Assembly: GCA_965203915.1 (NCBI GenBank)
Contig: OZ241918.1
Coordinates: forward strand, 992,001-1,056,000
Direction: 5' to 3'
Origin: JASGCL01 sp965203915
Lineage (GTDB): Bacteria; Pseudomonadota; Alphaproteobacteria; JASGCL01
DNA: 64,000 bases
This document shows positions 1-8,103 of the stretch, in pieces. Each line of letters starts with the position of its first letter. The first letter of the stretch is position 1. A program made the position numbers and the translations under genes. The notes under the pieces are model-generated. The model saw only the letters and a program-made list of their open reading frames with translations, ran no database searches and had not been told where the DNA came from.

Positions 1-687
1 TATTTGCGGTCGGGGGTAGGATGCCGTTGTGCAATCGATGCCGCCCACCAACACCGTGGCGGTAACATGGGGGCGAATATTTTGTGGCACCGTGGCCAGT
101 CGCCATTTATGACATTGGTCCAAAAATTCATCTTCGGATACGTTATAGACCGCGCAATGGCTTAACGCCCCCATCGATGCTCGGGCAACCTCGGGCGAAA
201 AAAAATCAACGGATTCGCCTATCAAAATAATGGCGGTGCCGCCAAAGGCTACCAAACTACGTATAATCGTTCCCAAATTACCTGGGTCGCGCACCCTGTC
301 TAGTGCCAAATATAGGCCATCGGGTTTTATAGGCAAATCAGCAAGCGGGGCTTGCCAAGATTCCACAATGGCGAAGGCGGTTAGGGGGTTGTCGCGCGCC
401 GAAACCCTTAAGGCTACTTTTTCGTCAATAAGGAAGCATGGAACTTGACGCGCCTGCTGCTGCTGAATAATTTTGAAAAAGGCTGGGCTTGCCATCGCCG
501 TTTCGGTCAAAAATATTTTTTTGATAACGCGTTCAACCTGGGCCGCGGTGATAATAGCCTGCATCCCCTCTAACAAAAAGCAACCGTGCAATTGTCGATT
601 CTTTTTTAATCGCAGTGCCGATAAAAACTTTATTTGCTCATTCTGAGGGCTGGCAATAGTCAATAGTTTCATTGTTTTTTGGTCCAT
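1..687 (-). CDS. SpoU/TrmH-family RNA 2'-O-ribose methyltransferase (3' end outside window)
   Basis: The 229 visible residues make up an N-terminal RNA-binding substrate domain followed by the start of the SPOUT knot. The segment LDRVRDPGNLGTIIR is the family motif 1, and SVDFFSPEVARASMGAL matches the following conserved stretch. Proteins of this family methylate a ribose 2'-OH in rRNA or tRNA using S-adenosylmethionine. The reading frame is open to the first base of the window, so the C-terminal motifs (the SAM-binding knot) cannot be seen. I chose the ATG at 687; an in-frame ATG at 672 would remove only five residues. The gene is divergent from the RlmI-like gene, with about 85 bp between them. 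Which nucleotide it modifies (RlmB-, TsnR- or YsgA-like) cannot be decided. Confidence 0.85.
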   Translation of the reverse strand, partial: MDQKTMKLLTIASPQNEQIKFLSALRLKKNRQLHGCFLLEGMQAIITAAQVERVIKKIFLTETAMASPAFFKIIQQQQARQVPCFLIDEKVALRVSARDNPLTAFAIVESWQAPLADLPIKPDGLYLALDRVRDPGNLGTIIRSLVAFGGTAIILIGESVDFFSPEVARASMGALSHCAVYNVSEDEFLDQCHKWRLATVPQNIRPHVTATVLVGGIDCTTASYPRPQI

Positions 688-772
688 TTTTGCTTATAGG
701 TTTTTTATCATAAATTGCGCCATCCCGCTATCACATCTTGTCCGCAACAGTCAAAAAAATAAGAGAAAATTC

Positions 773-1840
773 ATGCAAAACCTCGATGCTATTTTTCATC
801 AATCGTTTCCCGTCACGCCGATAAGCGATGGTTTTTTTTATCAACCCCGCGCCCTGGCCAACAGCCCATCCTTTACGTTGCTGGATAGTGGTTATGGCGA
901 AAAATTTGAAATGGTCGGCGATAAAAAATTCATTCGCCCCGAACCCCAAGCCATGTGGCAACCCGCCGCAGAAAACAATTGGCAAGTTGCCGATGCGCGG
1001 TTTAAAACCAGCGCAGAGAAAAACATGAAAAGCGAGGCAGTAAGAGAATTGGGAAAAAATGACTTGGGCAGTTATGCAGGCGGCGAAGAAGAGCGCAACG
1101 CCAATTGGGGCAGGTGGCAACTCGGCGCGGGCGGCGGCGCCAACCTCCTTCATGACAAATGGCGCATCAACCATTTTGGCGTTGATTTAACCGCGCGTTT
1201 AACAGCATTCCGCCATTATGGTTTTTTCCCCGAGCAGGCTTTGTTTTGGAAAGACATGCAGGCTATTATCGATAAATTATTCCCCAGCAAGCCAACCGCC
1301 CTTAATCTTTTTGCCTATTCGGGTATGGCATCGTTGTTCCTTGCTAACCAAGGGGTCAATGTGGTGCATGTTGATGCGTCAAAAAAAGCCGTAGCCTACG
1401 CCGAGGAAAATATCGCGCGGGATAAGGGCGTAAAATTGTTGATAGATGACGCCATAACATTTGTAAGGCGCGAGGTAAGGCGTGGCAATCGCTACAATAT
1501 CATTCTGCTAGACCCACCAAAATTTGGGCGCGGGCCAAAGGGCGAGTCATGGGAAATTTGGCAAGACCTTCCCGAACTGCTGGCATTGTTGCCAAGCCTG
1601 TTGGTTAAAGATCAACCCGCGGCAATTTTTTTAACTGTTTACGCCATCCGCGCCAGTTGCTTTGCCATAGGGCGTAGCCTGCAGGAGGCTTTTAACCTAG
1701 CCTCAGGCGAAGCAGCTGGAGAATCTTCTGGCGCAGGCAATATTTACCAAACAACCTTTGGCGAGTTATGCTTGACCGAACAGGCTCGTGGTTTTTATAT
1801 TCCCCAGGCTATCTACGCCGTTCACCAAACCAAATCATAA
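773..1840 (+). CDS. Class I SAM-dependent rRNA methyltransferase, RlmI-like
   Basis: This 355-residue protein has a Rossmann-type methyltransferase core. Motif I is LNLFAYSGMASLF at about residue 177, followed by an acidic motif II (VVHVDASKKAV). Motif IV is LLDPPKFGRG at about residue 247, the DPPKF form typical of the Methyltrans_SAM/RlmI family that makes m5C in 23S rRNA. The start at 773 is preceded by an AAGAGA purine stretch. It is followed 16 nt later by rsmI, so the two probably share a transcript devoted to rRNA modification. I see no PUA domain at the N-terminus, so it is a relative of RlmI rather than a confident orthologue, and the target base is unproven. Confidence 0.8.
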   Translation: MQNLDAIFHQSFPVTPISDGFFYQPRALANSPSFTLLDSGYGEKFEMVGDKKFIRPEPQAMWQPAAENNWQVADARFKTSAEKNMKSEAVRELGKNDLGSYAGGEEERNANWGRWQLGAGGGANLLHDKWRINHFGVDLTARLTAFRHYGFFPEQALFWKDMQAIIDKLFPSKPTALNLFAYSGMASLFLANQGVNVVHVDASKKAVAYAEENIARDKGVKLLIDDAITFVRREVRRGNRYNIILLDPPKFGRGPKGESWEIWQDLPELLALLPSLLVKDQPAAIFLTVYAIRASCFAIGRSLQEAFNLASGEAAGESSGAGNIYQTTFGELCLTEQARGFYIPQAIYAVHQTKS

Positions 1841-1856
1841 TTTTAACAAGTCATTC

Positions 1857-2747
1857 ATGCCGCTTTATATTGTTGCAACGCCGATAGGAAATTTACACGA
1901 CATGACGCCGCGGGCGGTGGAAACATTGCAACGCGCCGAGGTTATCTTATGTGAAAACCCGCGCCATTCTCAAAAATTATTTTTTCATTATGGGGTAGGG
2001 CAACAGGTGCAAGGGAAGGGGCTTGAAAAAACATCTGGGCAGTCAACCGCCAGGAAGATTATTCAATTGAACGAGCATAATGAAAAAAAATTGACCCCTG
2101 GCATTATCAAACAATTGCAAAATAATCAGCATGTAGCCTTGATAAGCGACGCGGGCACGCCGTTGATATCGGACCCTGGATTTTTTCTGATACGCCAGGC
2201 GAGGGAGGCGGGGATAAAAATTATCCCTATTCCTGGTGCATCATCTATTTTAACCGCCCTATGTGCCAGCGGTCTACCCGCCAATCATTTTACTTTCTTT
2301 GGCTTCCCGCCGATGAAGCAACAGGCGCGTCATGATATATGGGGAAAAAGCAACCAAGCCGAGGTTGGCACCGCGGTGTTTTTTTTGCCCCCCCATAAGG
2401 CAAAGACTTATTTGGATGAATTGGCAAATTTGCATCCCGAACGGTTGGCGTGCTTGGCAAGGGAAATGACAAAAATCCACGAAGAATATATTACCCTACC
2501 TCTGGCGCAATTATTTGCCCATTGTATGGCTGCCAATAATTGGCGGGGCGAGATGGTTTTGGTGCTTGCCCCCACGTTGCTTAGCGTCAGCACAACGAAT
2601 GAAACAGCGGTGGGCAGTGAGTTATTAACCCTTTATCACCAAAATGACTGGCCGATGAAAAAAGCCATAGACAAAACCATTGCCTTAACGGGGTTAGGGA
2701 AAAAATTACTTTACAACATGGCACTTAACATTTGGGATAAAAAATAA
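1857..2747 (+). CDS. rsmI: 16S rRNA (cytidine-1402-2'-O)-methyltransferase
   Basis: RsmI methylates the 2'-OH of C1402 in the decoding centre of 16S rRNA and belongs to the tetrapyrrole-methylase fold. The N-terminus LYIVATPIGNLHDMTPRA, the segment ISDAGTPLISDPG and the segment PIPGASSILTALCASGLP are diagnostic. The frame stays open further upstream, but I start at the ATG at 1857 because it gives the canonical MPLYIVATPIGNL beginning, the usual length (296 aa) and no overlap with the previous gene. The usual C-E-D-T-R-H motif reads CENPRH here, a small departure. It is followed closely by yraN, the common bacterial pairing. Confidence 0.93.
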   Translation: MPLYIVATPIGNLHDMTPRAVETLQRAEVILCENPRHSQKLFFHYGVGQQVQGKGLEKTSGQSTARKIIQLNEHNEKKLTPGIIKQLQNNQHVALISDAGTPLISDPGFFLIRQAREAGIKIIPIPGASSILTALCASGLPANHFTFFGFPPMKQQARHDIWGKSNQAEVGTAVFFLPPHKAKTYLDELANLHPERLACLAREMTKIHEEYITLPLAQLFAHCMAANNWRGEMVLVLAPTLLSVSTTNETAVGSELLTLYHQNDWPMKKAIDKTIALTGLGKKLLYNMALNIWDKK

Positions 2748-2750
2748 ATA

Positions 2751-3146
2751 ATGAAAAAAATATTACGTCGATCAGCAAAAGCCTCAGCCAATCGCTCGGC
2801 AAAGCCTTCAAGACCAAGGATAAAAAATGACCTGAAGGGAGCCATCGGCGAATGGGTTGCCATGCTGTATTTGCTTGGTAAGGGTTACGTTCCACAAAAA
2901 TGGCGTTACGGAACACCGTTTGCAGAAATTGATTGGCTATGTCGAAAAAACGATGTTTTGGTGGTGGTGGAGGTTAAATTTAGAAACAAGTGGGACCTTG
3001 AGCCAGCCATTACCCCAAAGCAGCAGGCGCGTTTGCGCCGCGCGCTGCAATTTTGCATGAGAAAATTTGGCTATAACCTGGGGCAATTGGATGCCGTGGT
3101 GTTGTCTTTTAATTATCGCCCCGTTCATTATAAAAACATGTGGTAA
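2751..3146 (+). CDS. YraN/UPF0102-family endonuclease-like protein
   Basis: This 131-residue protein shows the UPF0102 pattern: an AIGEWVAMLYLLGKGY helix, then EIDWLCRKNDVLVVVEVKFR, the PD-(D/E)XK-like core with its D and E-x-K residues, and a KQQARLRRALQFC helix. The family sits next to rsmI in many bacteria. Its biochemical role is poorly settled, and a Holliday-junction-resolvase-like fold is the usual inference. The N-terminal 20 residues are basic and serine-rich. The gene begins 3 nt after the rsmI stop and ends 4 nt before cobQ, so rsmI, yraN and cobQ look like one operon. Confidence 0.85.
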   Translation: MKKILRRSAKASANRSAKPSRPRIKNDLKGAIGEWVAMLYLLGKGYVPQKWRYGTPFAEIDWLCRKNDVLVVVEVKFRNKWDLEPAITPKQQARLRRALQFCMRKFGYNLGQLDAVVLSFNYRPVHYKNMW

Positions 3147-3150
3147 AAAA

Positions 3151-4698
3151 ATGAAAAAGAAAATCCATGGTTCTTTGATGGTGCAGGGCACAGCATCCTC
3201 GGTCGGGAAATCGCTGGTCGTTATGGGGTTGTGCAGGATACTTGCCAAAGAAAAAATATCGGTCGCACCCTTCAAACCGCAAAACATGTCTAACAACGCC
3301 ATGGTGGCGGTCGATGGGGGAGAGATTGGGCGCGCCCAAGCATTCCAAGCCATGGCTTGCGGGTTACCGCCCAGCCATCATTTTAATCCTATTTTATTAA
3401 AACCGCTTGGTAACAACATGTCGCAATTGGTGGTTCAGGGGGTGGCGCAAGAAAACATCACCGCCAAACAATATTATGCTCGGAAAAAAATCTTGCTAAA
3501 AAAAATACGCGAAAGTTATGAATTATTACAAAAAAAATACGATGTCATCATGGTGGAGGGGGCTGGCAGTCCCGCCGAGGTTAACCTAAGAAAACATGAT
3601 ATGGCAAACATGGGGTTTGCCAGCGCGGTGCAATGCCCCGTGCTGTTGGTGGGCGATATTGACAGGGGTGGGGTTATTGCCTCGCTGGTGGGCACCCACG
3701 CGGTGTTATCACCGTCTGACCGCGCCCTTATAAAGGGTTTTCTTATCAACAAATTTCGGGGCGATGTTTCGTTGCTAACCTCGGCCATAAAATTTATCGA
3801 GCGAAAAACAAATTGGAAAAATTTTGGTATTTTGCCTTTTTTTAATCGGGCGCACCTCTTCCCTGATGAAGATTCTTTAAGTTTTCAATCGCGCCAGGCC
3901 GATAATTTGCCGCCGCGCGTTATGGTTTTTCAAACCCTGCATGCTTCACAAACCGACGACTTGGCACCATTACAATATGTATTAAACAACAACGGCTATG
4001 GTTTATCGATAATACAATCTAAGAATCAATTAAACCAAGCGTCGCTGGATGATGTTAAGTTGATTGTTTTATTGGGTAGCAAAAACACCGTCGCCGATTT
4101 AGAATTTTTGCGCAGCCAAGGATTTGATAAGGTTATCATGAACCATTACAAAAAAGGGGGCTCAATATTGGGGTTATGCGGTGGCTACCAAATATTGGGT
4201 GAAGCCATTCTTGACCCGCATGATATAGAAAATACCGGGGCAGGGTCGCAGGTAAAAACCCAAGGCGTGCAGGGGTTGGGATTATTGCCCATGACCACGC
4301 GTTTAGAAAAAAATAAAACCTTGATATATACTCGTGGGCAAGAAAATATTTTTGGCACCACAATCGATGGCTACGAAATTCATGCGGGGGTTAGCGACAT
4401 GACCGCTTCATCAGCAAGCAAACCAACCAATCATGATGCTGCTTACCAACCATTCATGCAAACCGCCCAGGGGGCGAGCGATGGTATGGTAAGCCCCGAT
4501 AAAAAAATCATGGGCACCTACCTCCATGGCTTGTTGCATAACCATGGCTTCCTTATAAAATTATTGTCATCGCTGGGTATAAATCTATCGGATACCAGGA
4601 GTTATCAAGCGGAATTAAACAACGCCATGGATGATTGGGCGGATTTCCTCAAACAACAAATCGATATAAAAAAAATCCATCGCTTGCTGCAATCATGA
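3151..4698 (+). CDS. cobQ: Cobyric acid synthase (adenosylcobyrinic acid a,c-diamide amidase)
   Basis: CobQ/CbiP amidates four side chains of adenosylcobyrinic acid a,c-diamide, using ATP and glutamine, late in cobalamin synthesis. The 515-residue protein opens with a dethiobiotin-synthetase-like ATPase domain whose P-loop is GTASSVGKS at residues 13-21, followed by PFKPQNMSNNA. Its C-terminal class I glutaminase domain has nucleophile Cys343 in GLCGGYQILG and a late YLHGLLHN histidine. The start is the ATG at 3151, four bases after the yraN stop; the upstream in-frame extension lies inside yraN and is rejected. It is the only cobalamin biosynthesis gene in the window. The 3' end lies 7 nt from the convergent thyA stop. 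Confidence 0.95.
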   Translation: MKKKIHGSLMVQGTASSVGKSLVVMGLCRILAKEKISVAPFKPQNMSNNAMVAVDGGEIGRAQAFQAMACGLPPSHHFNPILLKPLGNNMSQLVVQGVAQENITAKQYYARKKILLKKIRESYELLQKKYDVIMVEGAGSPAEVNLRKHDMANMGFASAVQCPVLLVGDIDRGGVIASLVGTHAVLSPSDRALIKGFLINKFRGDVSLLTSAIKFIERKTNWKNFGILPFFNRAHLFPDEDSLSFQSRQADNLPPRVMVFQTLHASQTDDLAPLQYVLNNNGYGLSIIQSKNQLNQASLDDVKLIVLLGSKNTVADLEFLRSQGFDKVIMNHYKKGGSILGLCGGYQILGEAILDPHDIENTGAGSQVKTQGVQGLGLLPMTTRLEKNKTLIYTRGQENIFGTTIDGYEIHAGVSDMTASSASKPTNHDAAYQPFMQTAQGASDGMVSPDKKIMGTYLHGLLHNHGFLIKLLSSLGINLSDTRSYQAELNNAMDDWADFLKQQIDIKKIHRLLQS

Positions 4699-4705
4699 GA
4701 GGATT

Positions 4706-5500
4706 TTAAACGGCTATCGGCGCCTTGATATTGGGGCAGGGGTCGTAGCCGATAATGGCCAAATCATCAAAAGCAAAAGCAAAAATATCGCGAACCTCAG
4801 GGTTGAGCATCAAACGTGGTAATGGTTTGGGTTGGCGTGATAATTGTTCTTGTGCTTGGTTCAGATGATTTTTATAAAGATGAACATCGCCAAAACTGAT
4901 AACCAATTCATCGGGCGATAGACCGCAAACCTGCGCCAGCATAAATGTCAAAAGACTATAAGAAGCAATGTTAAAAGGCACGCCCAAAAAATAATCGGCA
5001 CTACGTTGATACAAATGACAGGATAATTTGTTATCGACAACATAAAATTGGCATAACAAATGGCACGGCGGTAATTTCATTTTTTCGATATCCGCCACAT
5101 TCCAGGCCGATAATATAATGCGCCGCGATTCGGGCGTTTCCTTTAACTGCTTAACGATGGTGGCTATTTGGTCATGTTCTTTGCCATCCTTATCGCGCCA
5201 GGCGCGCCATTGCTTGCCATAAACAGGACCCAGGTTGCCATCGCTATCGGCCCATTCATCCCAAATGGTCACCCCATGTTGTTTCAGAAAGGCAATATTA
5301 TCGTCGCCCCGTAAAAACCATAATAATTCGTAGGCTATCGACGGCCAGTGTAATTTTTTGGTCGTGAGCAAGGGGAAGCCATTTTTTAAATCAATCCGTA
5401 ATTGCTCGGCAAACAGCGACAATGTGCCAACGCCCGTGCGGTCATTTTTTTCATGACCGCGTTCTAAAATTTGCGATAACAAAGATAAATATTGTTTCAT
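4706..5500 (-). CDS. thyA: Thymidylate synthase (folate-dependent ThyA)
   Basis: ThyA converts dUMP to dTMP, consuming 5,10-methylene-tetrahydrofolate. The protein is 264 residues, the same length as the E. coli enzyme. It carries the dUMP-phosphate-binding KNDRTGVGT loop near residue 18, the catalytic cysteine at residue 146 in LPPCHLLCQFYV, and the QRSADYFLGVPFNIASY signature. No dihydrofolate reductase gene follows it, although folA is a frequent partner. It converges on cobQ with a 7-nt gap and no visible terminator. No clear Shine-Dalgarno sequence precedes the ATG. Confidence 0.97.
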   Translation of the reverse strand: MKQYLSLLSQILERGHEKNDRTGVGTLSLFAEQLRIDLKNGFPLLTTKKLHWPSIAYELLWFLRGDDNIAFLKQHGVTIWDEWADSDGNLGPVYGKQWRAWRDKDGKEHDQIATIVKQLKETPESRRIILSAWNVADIEKMKLPPCHLLCQFYVVDNKLSCHLYQRSADYFLGVPFNIASYSLLTFMLAQVCGLSPDELVISFGDVHLYKNHLNQAQEQLSRQPKPLPRLMLNPEVRDIFAFAFDDLAIIGYDPCPNIKAPIAV

Positions 5501-5521
5501 GGCGGCAGATTAGGCGGTAGA

Positions 5522-7360
5522 TTATTTGGCGGAGGTTGACCAGCAAGTTGTTAAATTAAAACCTTGGTCCGATATTTTATTGGGGCATATAATTTTATTC
5601 CAATAGACAATACGGTCATAATTTAAATAATACATGGGGATGAAATAATATTGCCACATGATAACACGATCCATGGCATGGGCAATAGTCACCAATTCGC
5701 TGTAGGTTTGAGCCTTGTTTAACCTTTCGATTAAAAAATCAAGGGCAGGGGATTGCGCCCCCGCAATATTGCCGCTGCCCATTTGTTTGGCTGCTTGACT
5801 GCCCCAAATAAGCCGTTGTTCGCTGCCTGGCGAGATTGAATTATTATATCGGCTGATGATAACATCGTAATCAAAATTTAATAATCGGCGCGTCAACACG
5901 GAACTATCCAATATGCGCAAATTCACCTTGCCGCCAACCCGTTTGACAGATTGGGCGAAGGGAGTCAGCACGGGAATAAAAATAGCATCTTGAAGGAAAA
6001 TAGTAAATTCCACAGGAATTTTTTTGGGGGAATATAGTTTTTGGCCTTTATAATAATATCCATTATCTTCTAGCAATTTTACCGCAGCCAACATGTTGGC
6101 GCGATTGCCATCTTTGTTGCTTTGCGGGGGAAGGTAAGCGGGACCAAATACCTCCTTGGGTAATTCTTGCCGAAATGGCTTAAGCAAGGCAACCTCCGCC
6201 GCCGATGGCATACCACGGGCGCGCAGCGGGCTGTTATCAAACATCGAAGACGTGCGGACGTAAGCATGATACATCAGGTTATCGTTAGCCCATTCAAAAT
6301 CCCACAATAATTGCAAAGCGCGGCGTAGCGTGCGACCATCTTCACCCGCAAATAATGGACGGCGTAGATTAAATTGGATGGCTTGGGTTGGGGCGATTCG
6401 TTTGTGATAAAATTCGCGTTTTATCATTTTGCCATTTTTGATAGCGGGTATGTCATTATACCCCGTCGCCCACATGCGCGCGCTGGGCTCAACGCGCAGG
6501 TCAACCTGCCCCGCTTTGAAGGCTTCAAATTCTATCAGGTTATCACGGTAAAATTTATATTTGATAGTGGCAAAATTGTTCTTGCCGCGCTGGGTATTAA
6601 GGTTTCTTCCCCAATAATTTGGCACCAATTCATAGGTAATAAATTTGCCAGCGGCAAAATCTTTAACCCGATAGGGCCCGCTGCCCAAGGGAACCTCCAT
6701 GCTAGGCTTATTAAAATCTTTCCCTTGCCAAAAATGTTTGGGCAGGACGGGTATGCCACCCAACACGGCGGGCAAATCATGATTATCGGGGTTGTTGATA
6801 TCAAACACCACCACCGACTTGCCAGCAGTTCTTACCCCCGCAACATCGCGATAATAAGAACGAAAAGCGGGGTTGCCAGAATCGAGGAGGGTCTGAAATG
6901 TCCAGGCTACATCCTCCGCGGTGATGGGTTTGTTGTCTTGAAATGTAGCGCGGGGGTTAATATGAAAGGCAATAATTTTTTTACCAGGGTTAACGTAAAT
7001 ACCATCGGCGATTAAGCCATATTGTGCAATATCGTCATCATCTGAAGCCATCATCAAACTATTATAAATAAGGCCAACTGAGGCAGGGGCGATGCCCTGA
7101 ATCAAGAAGGGGTTAAAACTATCAAAGGTTCCCAATTCGGAAAGTGTAAGGGTGCCGCCCTTTGGGGCGTTGGCGTTTGCATAATAAAAATGAGAAAAAT
7201 TTTTATTATAGGATAATTCTTTCCAAATAGAAAAACCATGTTGAAAGGGATAAGATTCCTCGGGGGGAGGAGGGGTGCCAGCCTCTAGCGGAAAAAAAAC
7301 GACCAAATTTAACAGCAGCATGAGGCTCGCTACCCTAGCCCCAACCAATAATTTCTTCAT
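5522..7360 (-). CDS. Family 5 extracellular solute-binding protein (oligopeptide/YejA-like)
   Basis: This is the periplasmic receptor of an ABC importer, probably for oligopeptides. After a signal peptide (MKKLL, then a hydrophobic VASLMLLLNLVVFF core, cleavage near LEAG at about residue 28), the mature protein has the SBP_bac_5 fold: GGTLTLSELGTFDSFNPF, then ITAEDVAWTFQTLLDSG, and a typical LPKHFWQG region. The YejA-like start of the mature domain (HGFSIWKELSYN) supports that subgroup. I start at 7360 because it gives a proper signal peptide; an ATG at 7408 is in frame but would overlap the acetyltransferase gene and add a basic leader. No permease or ATPase genes are nearby, so the partners must lie elsewhere. 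Confidence 0.87.
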   Translation of the reverse strand: MKKLLVGARVASLMLLLNLVVFFPLEAGTPPPPEESYPFQHGFSIWKELSYNKNFSHFYYANANAPKGGTLTLSELGTFDSFNPFLIQGIAPASVGLIYNSLMMASDDDDIAQYGLIADGIYVNPGKKIIAFHINPRATFQDNKPITAEDVAWTFQTLLDSGNPAFRSYYRDVAGVRTAGKSVVVFDINNPDNHDLPAVLGGIPVLPKHFWQGKDFNKPSMEVPLGSGPYRVKDFAAGKFITYELVPNYWGRNLNTQRGKNNFATIKYKFYRDNLIEFEAFKAGQVDLRVEPSARMWATGYNDIPAIKNGKMIKREFYHKRIAPTQAIQFNLRRPLFAGEDGRTLRRALQLLWDFEWANDNLMYHAYVRTSSMFDNSPLRARGMPSAAEVALLKPFRQELPKEVFGPAYLPPQSNKDGNRANMLAAVKLLEDNGYYYKGQKLYSPKKIPVEFTIFLQDAIFIPVLTPFAQSVKRVGGKVNLRILDSSVLTRRLLNFDYDVIISRYNNSISPGSEQRLIWGSQAAKQMGSGNIAGAQSPALDFLIERLNKAQTYSELVTIAHAMDRVIMWQYYFIPMYYLNYDRIVYWNKIICPNKISDQGFNLTTCWSTSAK

Positions 7361-7391
7361 TAAGCATGCCATGCAAGCAGCATGTGGTTTT

Positions 7392-7838
7392 TTATATCTC
7401 CATCTCATAAGTTATCCAATCGGTGCGTTTGGCAAGACTGTCGTATAGAGGGCGGGCGCGATAATTGTTATCGGCGGTTAGCCAGCTAACCCGCGACCAC
7501 CCATTTTTTTTTGCTTCCTCCCTTACCGCCGTTATCAAACGGCGGCCAACCTTTTTGCTACGCGCCTTGGCGTCAACAAACAAATCATCAAAAAAACAAG
7601 CCGTGGTGCCATCAAGACTATTAAGGAAGGAGCGATAATGGGCAAAACCAATCATCGCCCCATCCAGCCTTGCGGTTAAGCCATAAAAATTTTTTTTATC
7701 GTCCATCAGCCAATCCCACACCTGGTTTGCTAAGGTTTCAGTGTAAGCAACCTTATAAAAATCGCAGTAGGCGGCAAACAATTTCAGCCAATCATTTTTA
7801 TCTTTGGCCGTTACATGTTCGACAACAATATCATTCAT
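7392..7838 (-). CDS. GNAT-family N-acetyltransferase
   Basis: This 148-residue protein is a single GNAT fold. Motif A appears as DDLFVDAKARSKKVGRRLI around residues 86-104, where the R-x-x-x-G-x-R part contacts the acetyl-CoA pyrophosphate. It is followed by WLTADNNYRARPLYDSLAKR, the usual motif B with asparagine and tyrosine. The acceptor substrate cannot be read from the sequence. The gene ends 31 nt upstream of the chosen start of the solute-binding protein, so the two may be cotranscribed. Its promoter must lie in the AT-rich 265-bp divergent region shared with uvrC. Confidence 0.85.
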   Translation of the reverse strand: MNDIVVEHVTAKDKNDWLKLFAAYCDFYKVAYTETLANQVWDWLMDDKKNFYGLTARLDGAMIGFAHYRSFLNSLDGTTACFFDDLFVDAKARSKKVGRRLITAVREEAKKNGWSRVSWLTADNNYRARPLYDSLAKRTDWITYEMEI

Positions 7839-8010
7839 AATCTTTTTATGGGTCTTTTTATGGTTTGTTTACGGTTTTACAAAAATAACTTTAATTGATT
7901 TGCAATAATTTGTATAGGAATTTGTAGGGAAGCAACCGATGATAAATCATTATTCCTATAGATTTTTTATAAAAATCAAATATATGCTTTGTTGTTAGTC
8001 TTAATCCAAT

Positions 8011-8040
8011 TTGTCATAATGTATATTATGCGAATTTAAT
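8011..8040 (+). promoter_or_regulatory. Candidate sigma-70-type promoter upstream of uvrC
   Basis: TTGTCA at 8011-8016 and TTTAAT at 8035-8040 are separated by 18 nt, each with five of six bases matching the consensus. They lie in the AT-rich intergenic stretch between the acetyltransferase gene and uvrC (about 265 bp, otherwise without recognisable features). A weaker pair, TTATCA at 8068-8073 and TATTTT at 8091-8096 with a 17-nt spacer, would place the transcript start almost at the uvrC ATG. The call rests on pattern matching by eye only. Confidence 0.35.
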
Positions 8041-8103
8041 ATATGTTAGAAACAATCCACTATCTGATTATCAAATTGTTAAAATTTTGCTATTTTCATC
8101 CTT

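Noticed and set aside
1788..1856. Extended N-terminus for rsmI starting inside the previous gene
   Set aside because: The canonical RsmI start is at 1857; the extension overlaps the preceding coding sequence and has no family match.
6374..7015. 213-codon open frame on the plus strand
   Set aside because: It lies entirely inside the solute-binding protein gene on the other strand, has no family features and follows that gene's codon shadow.
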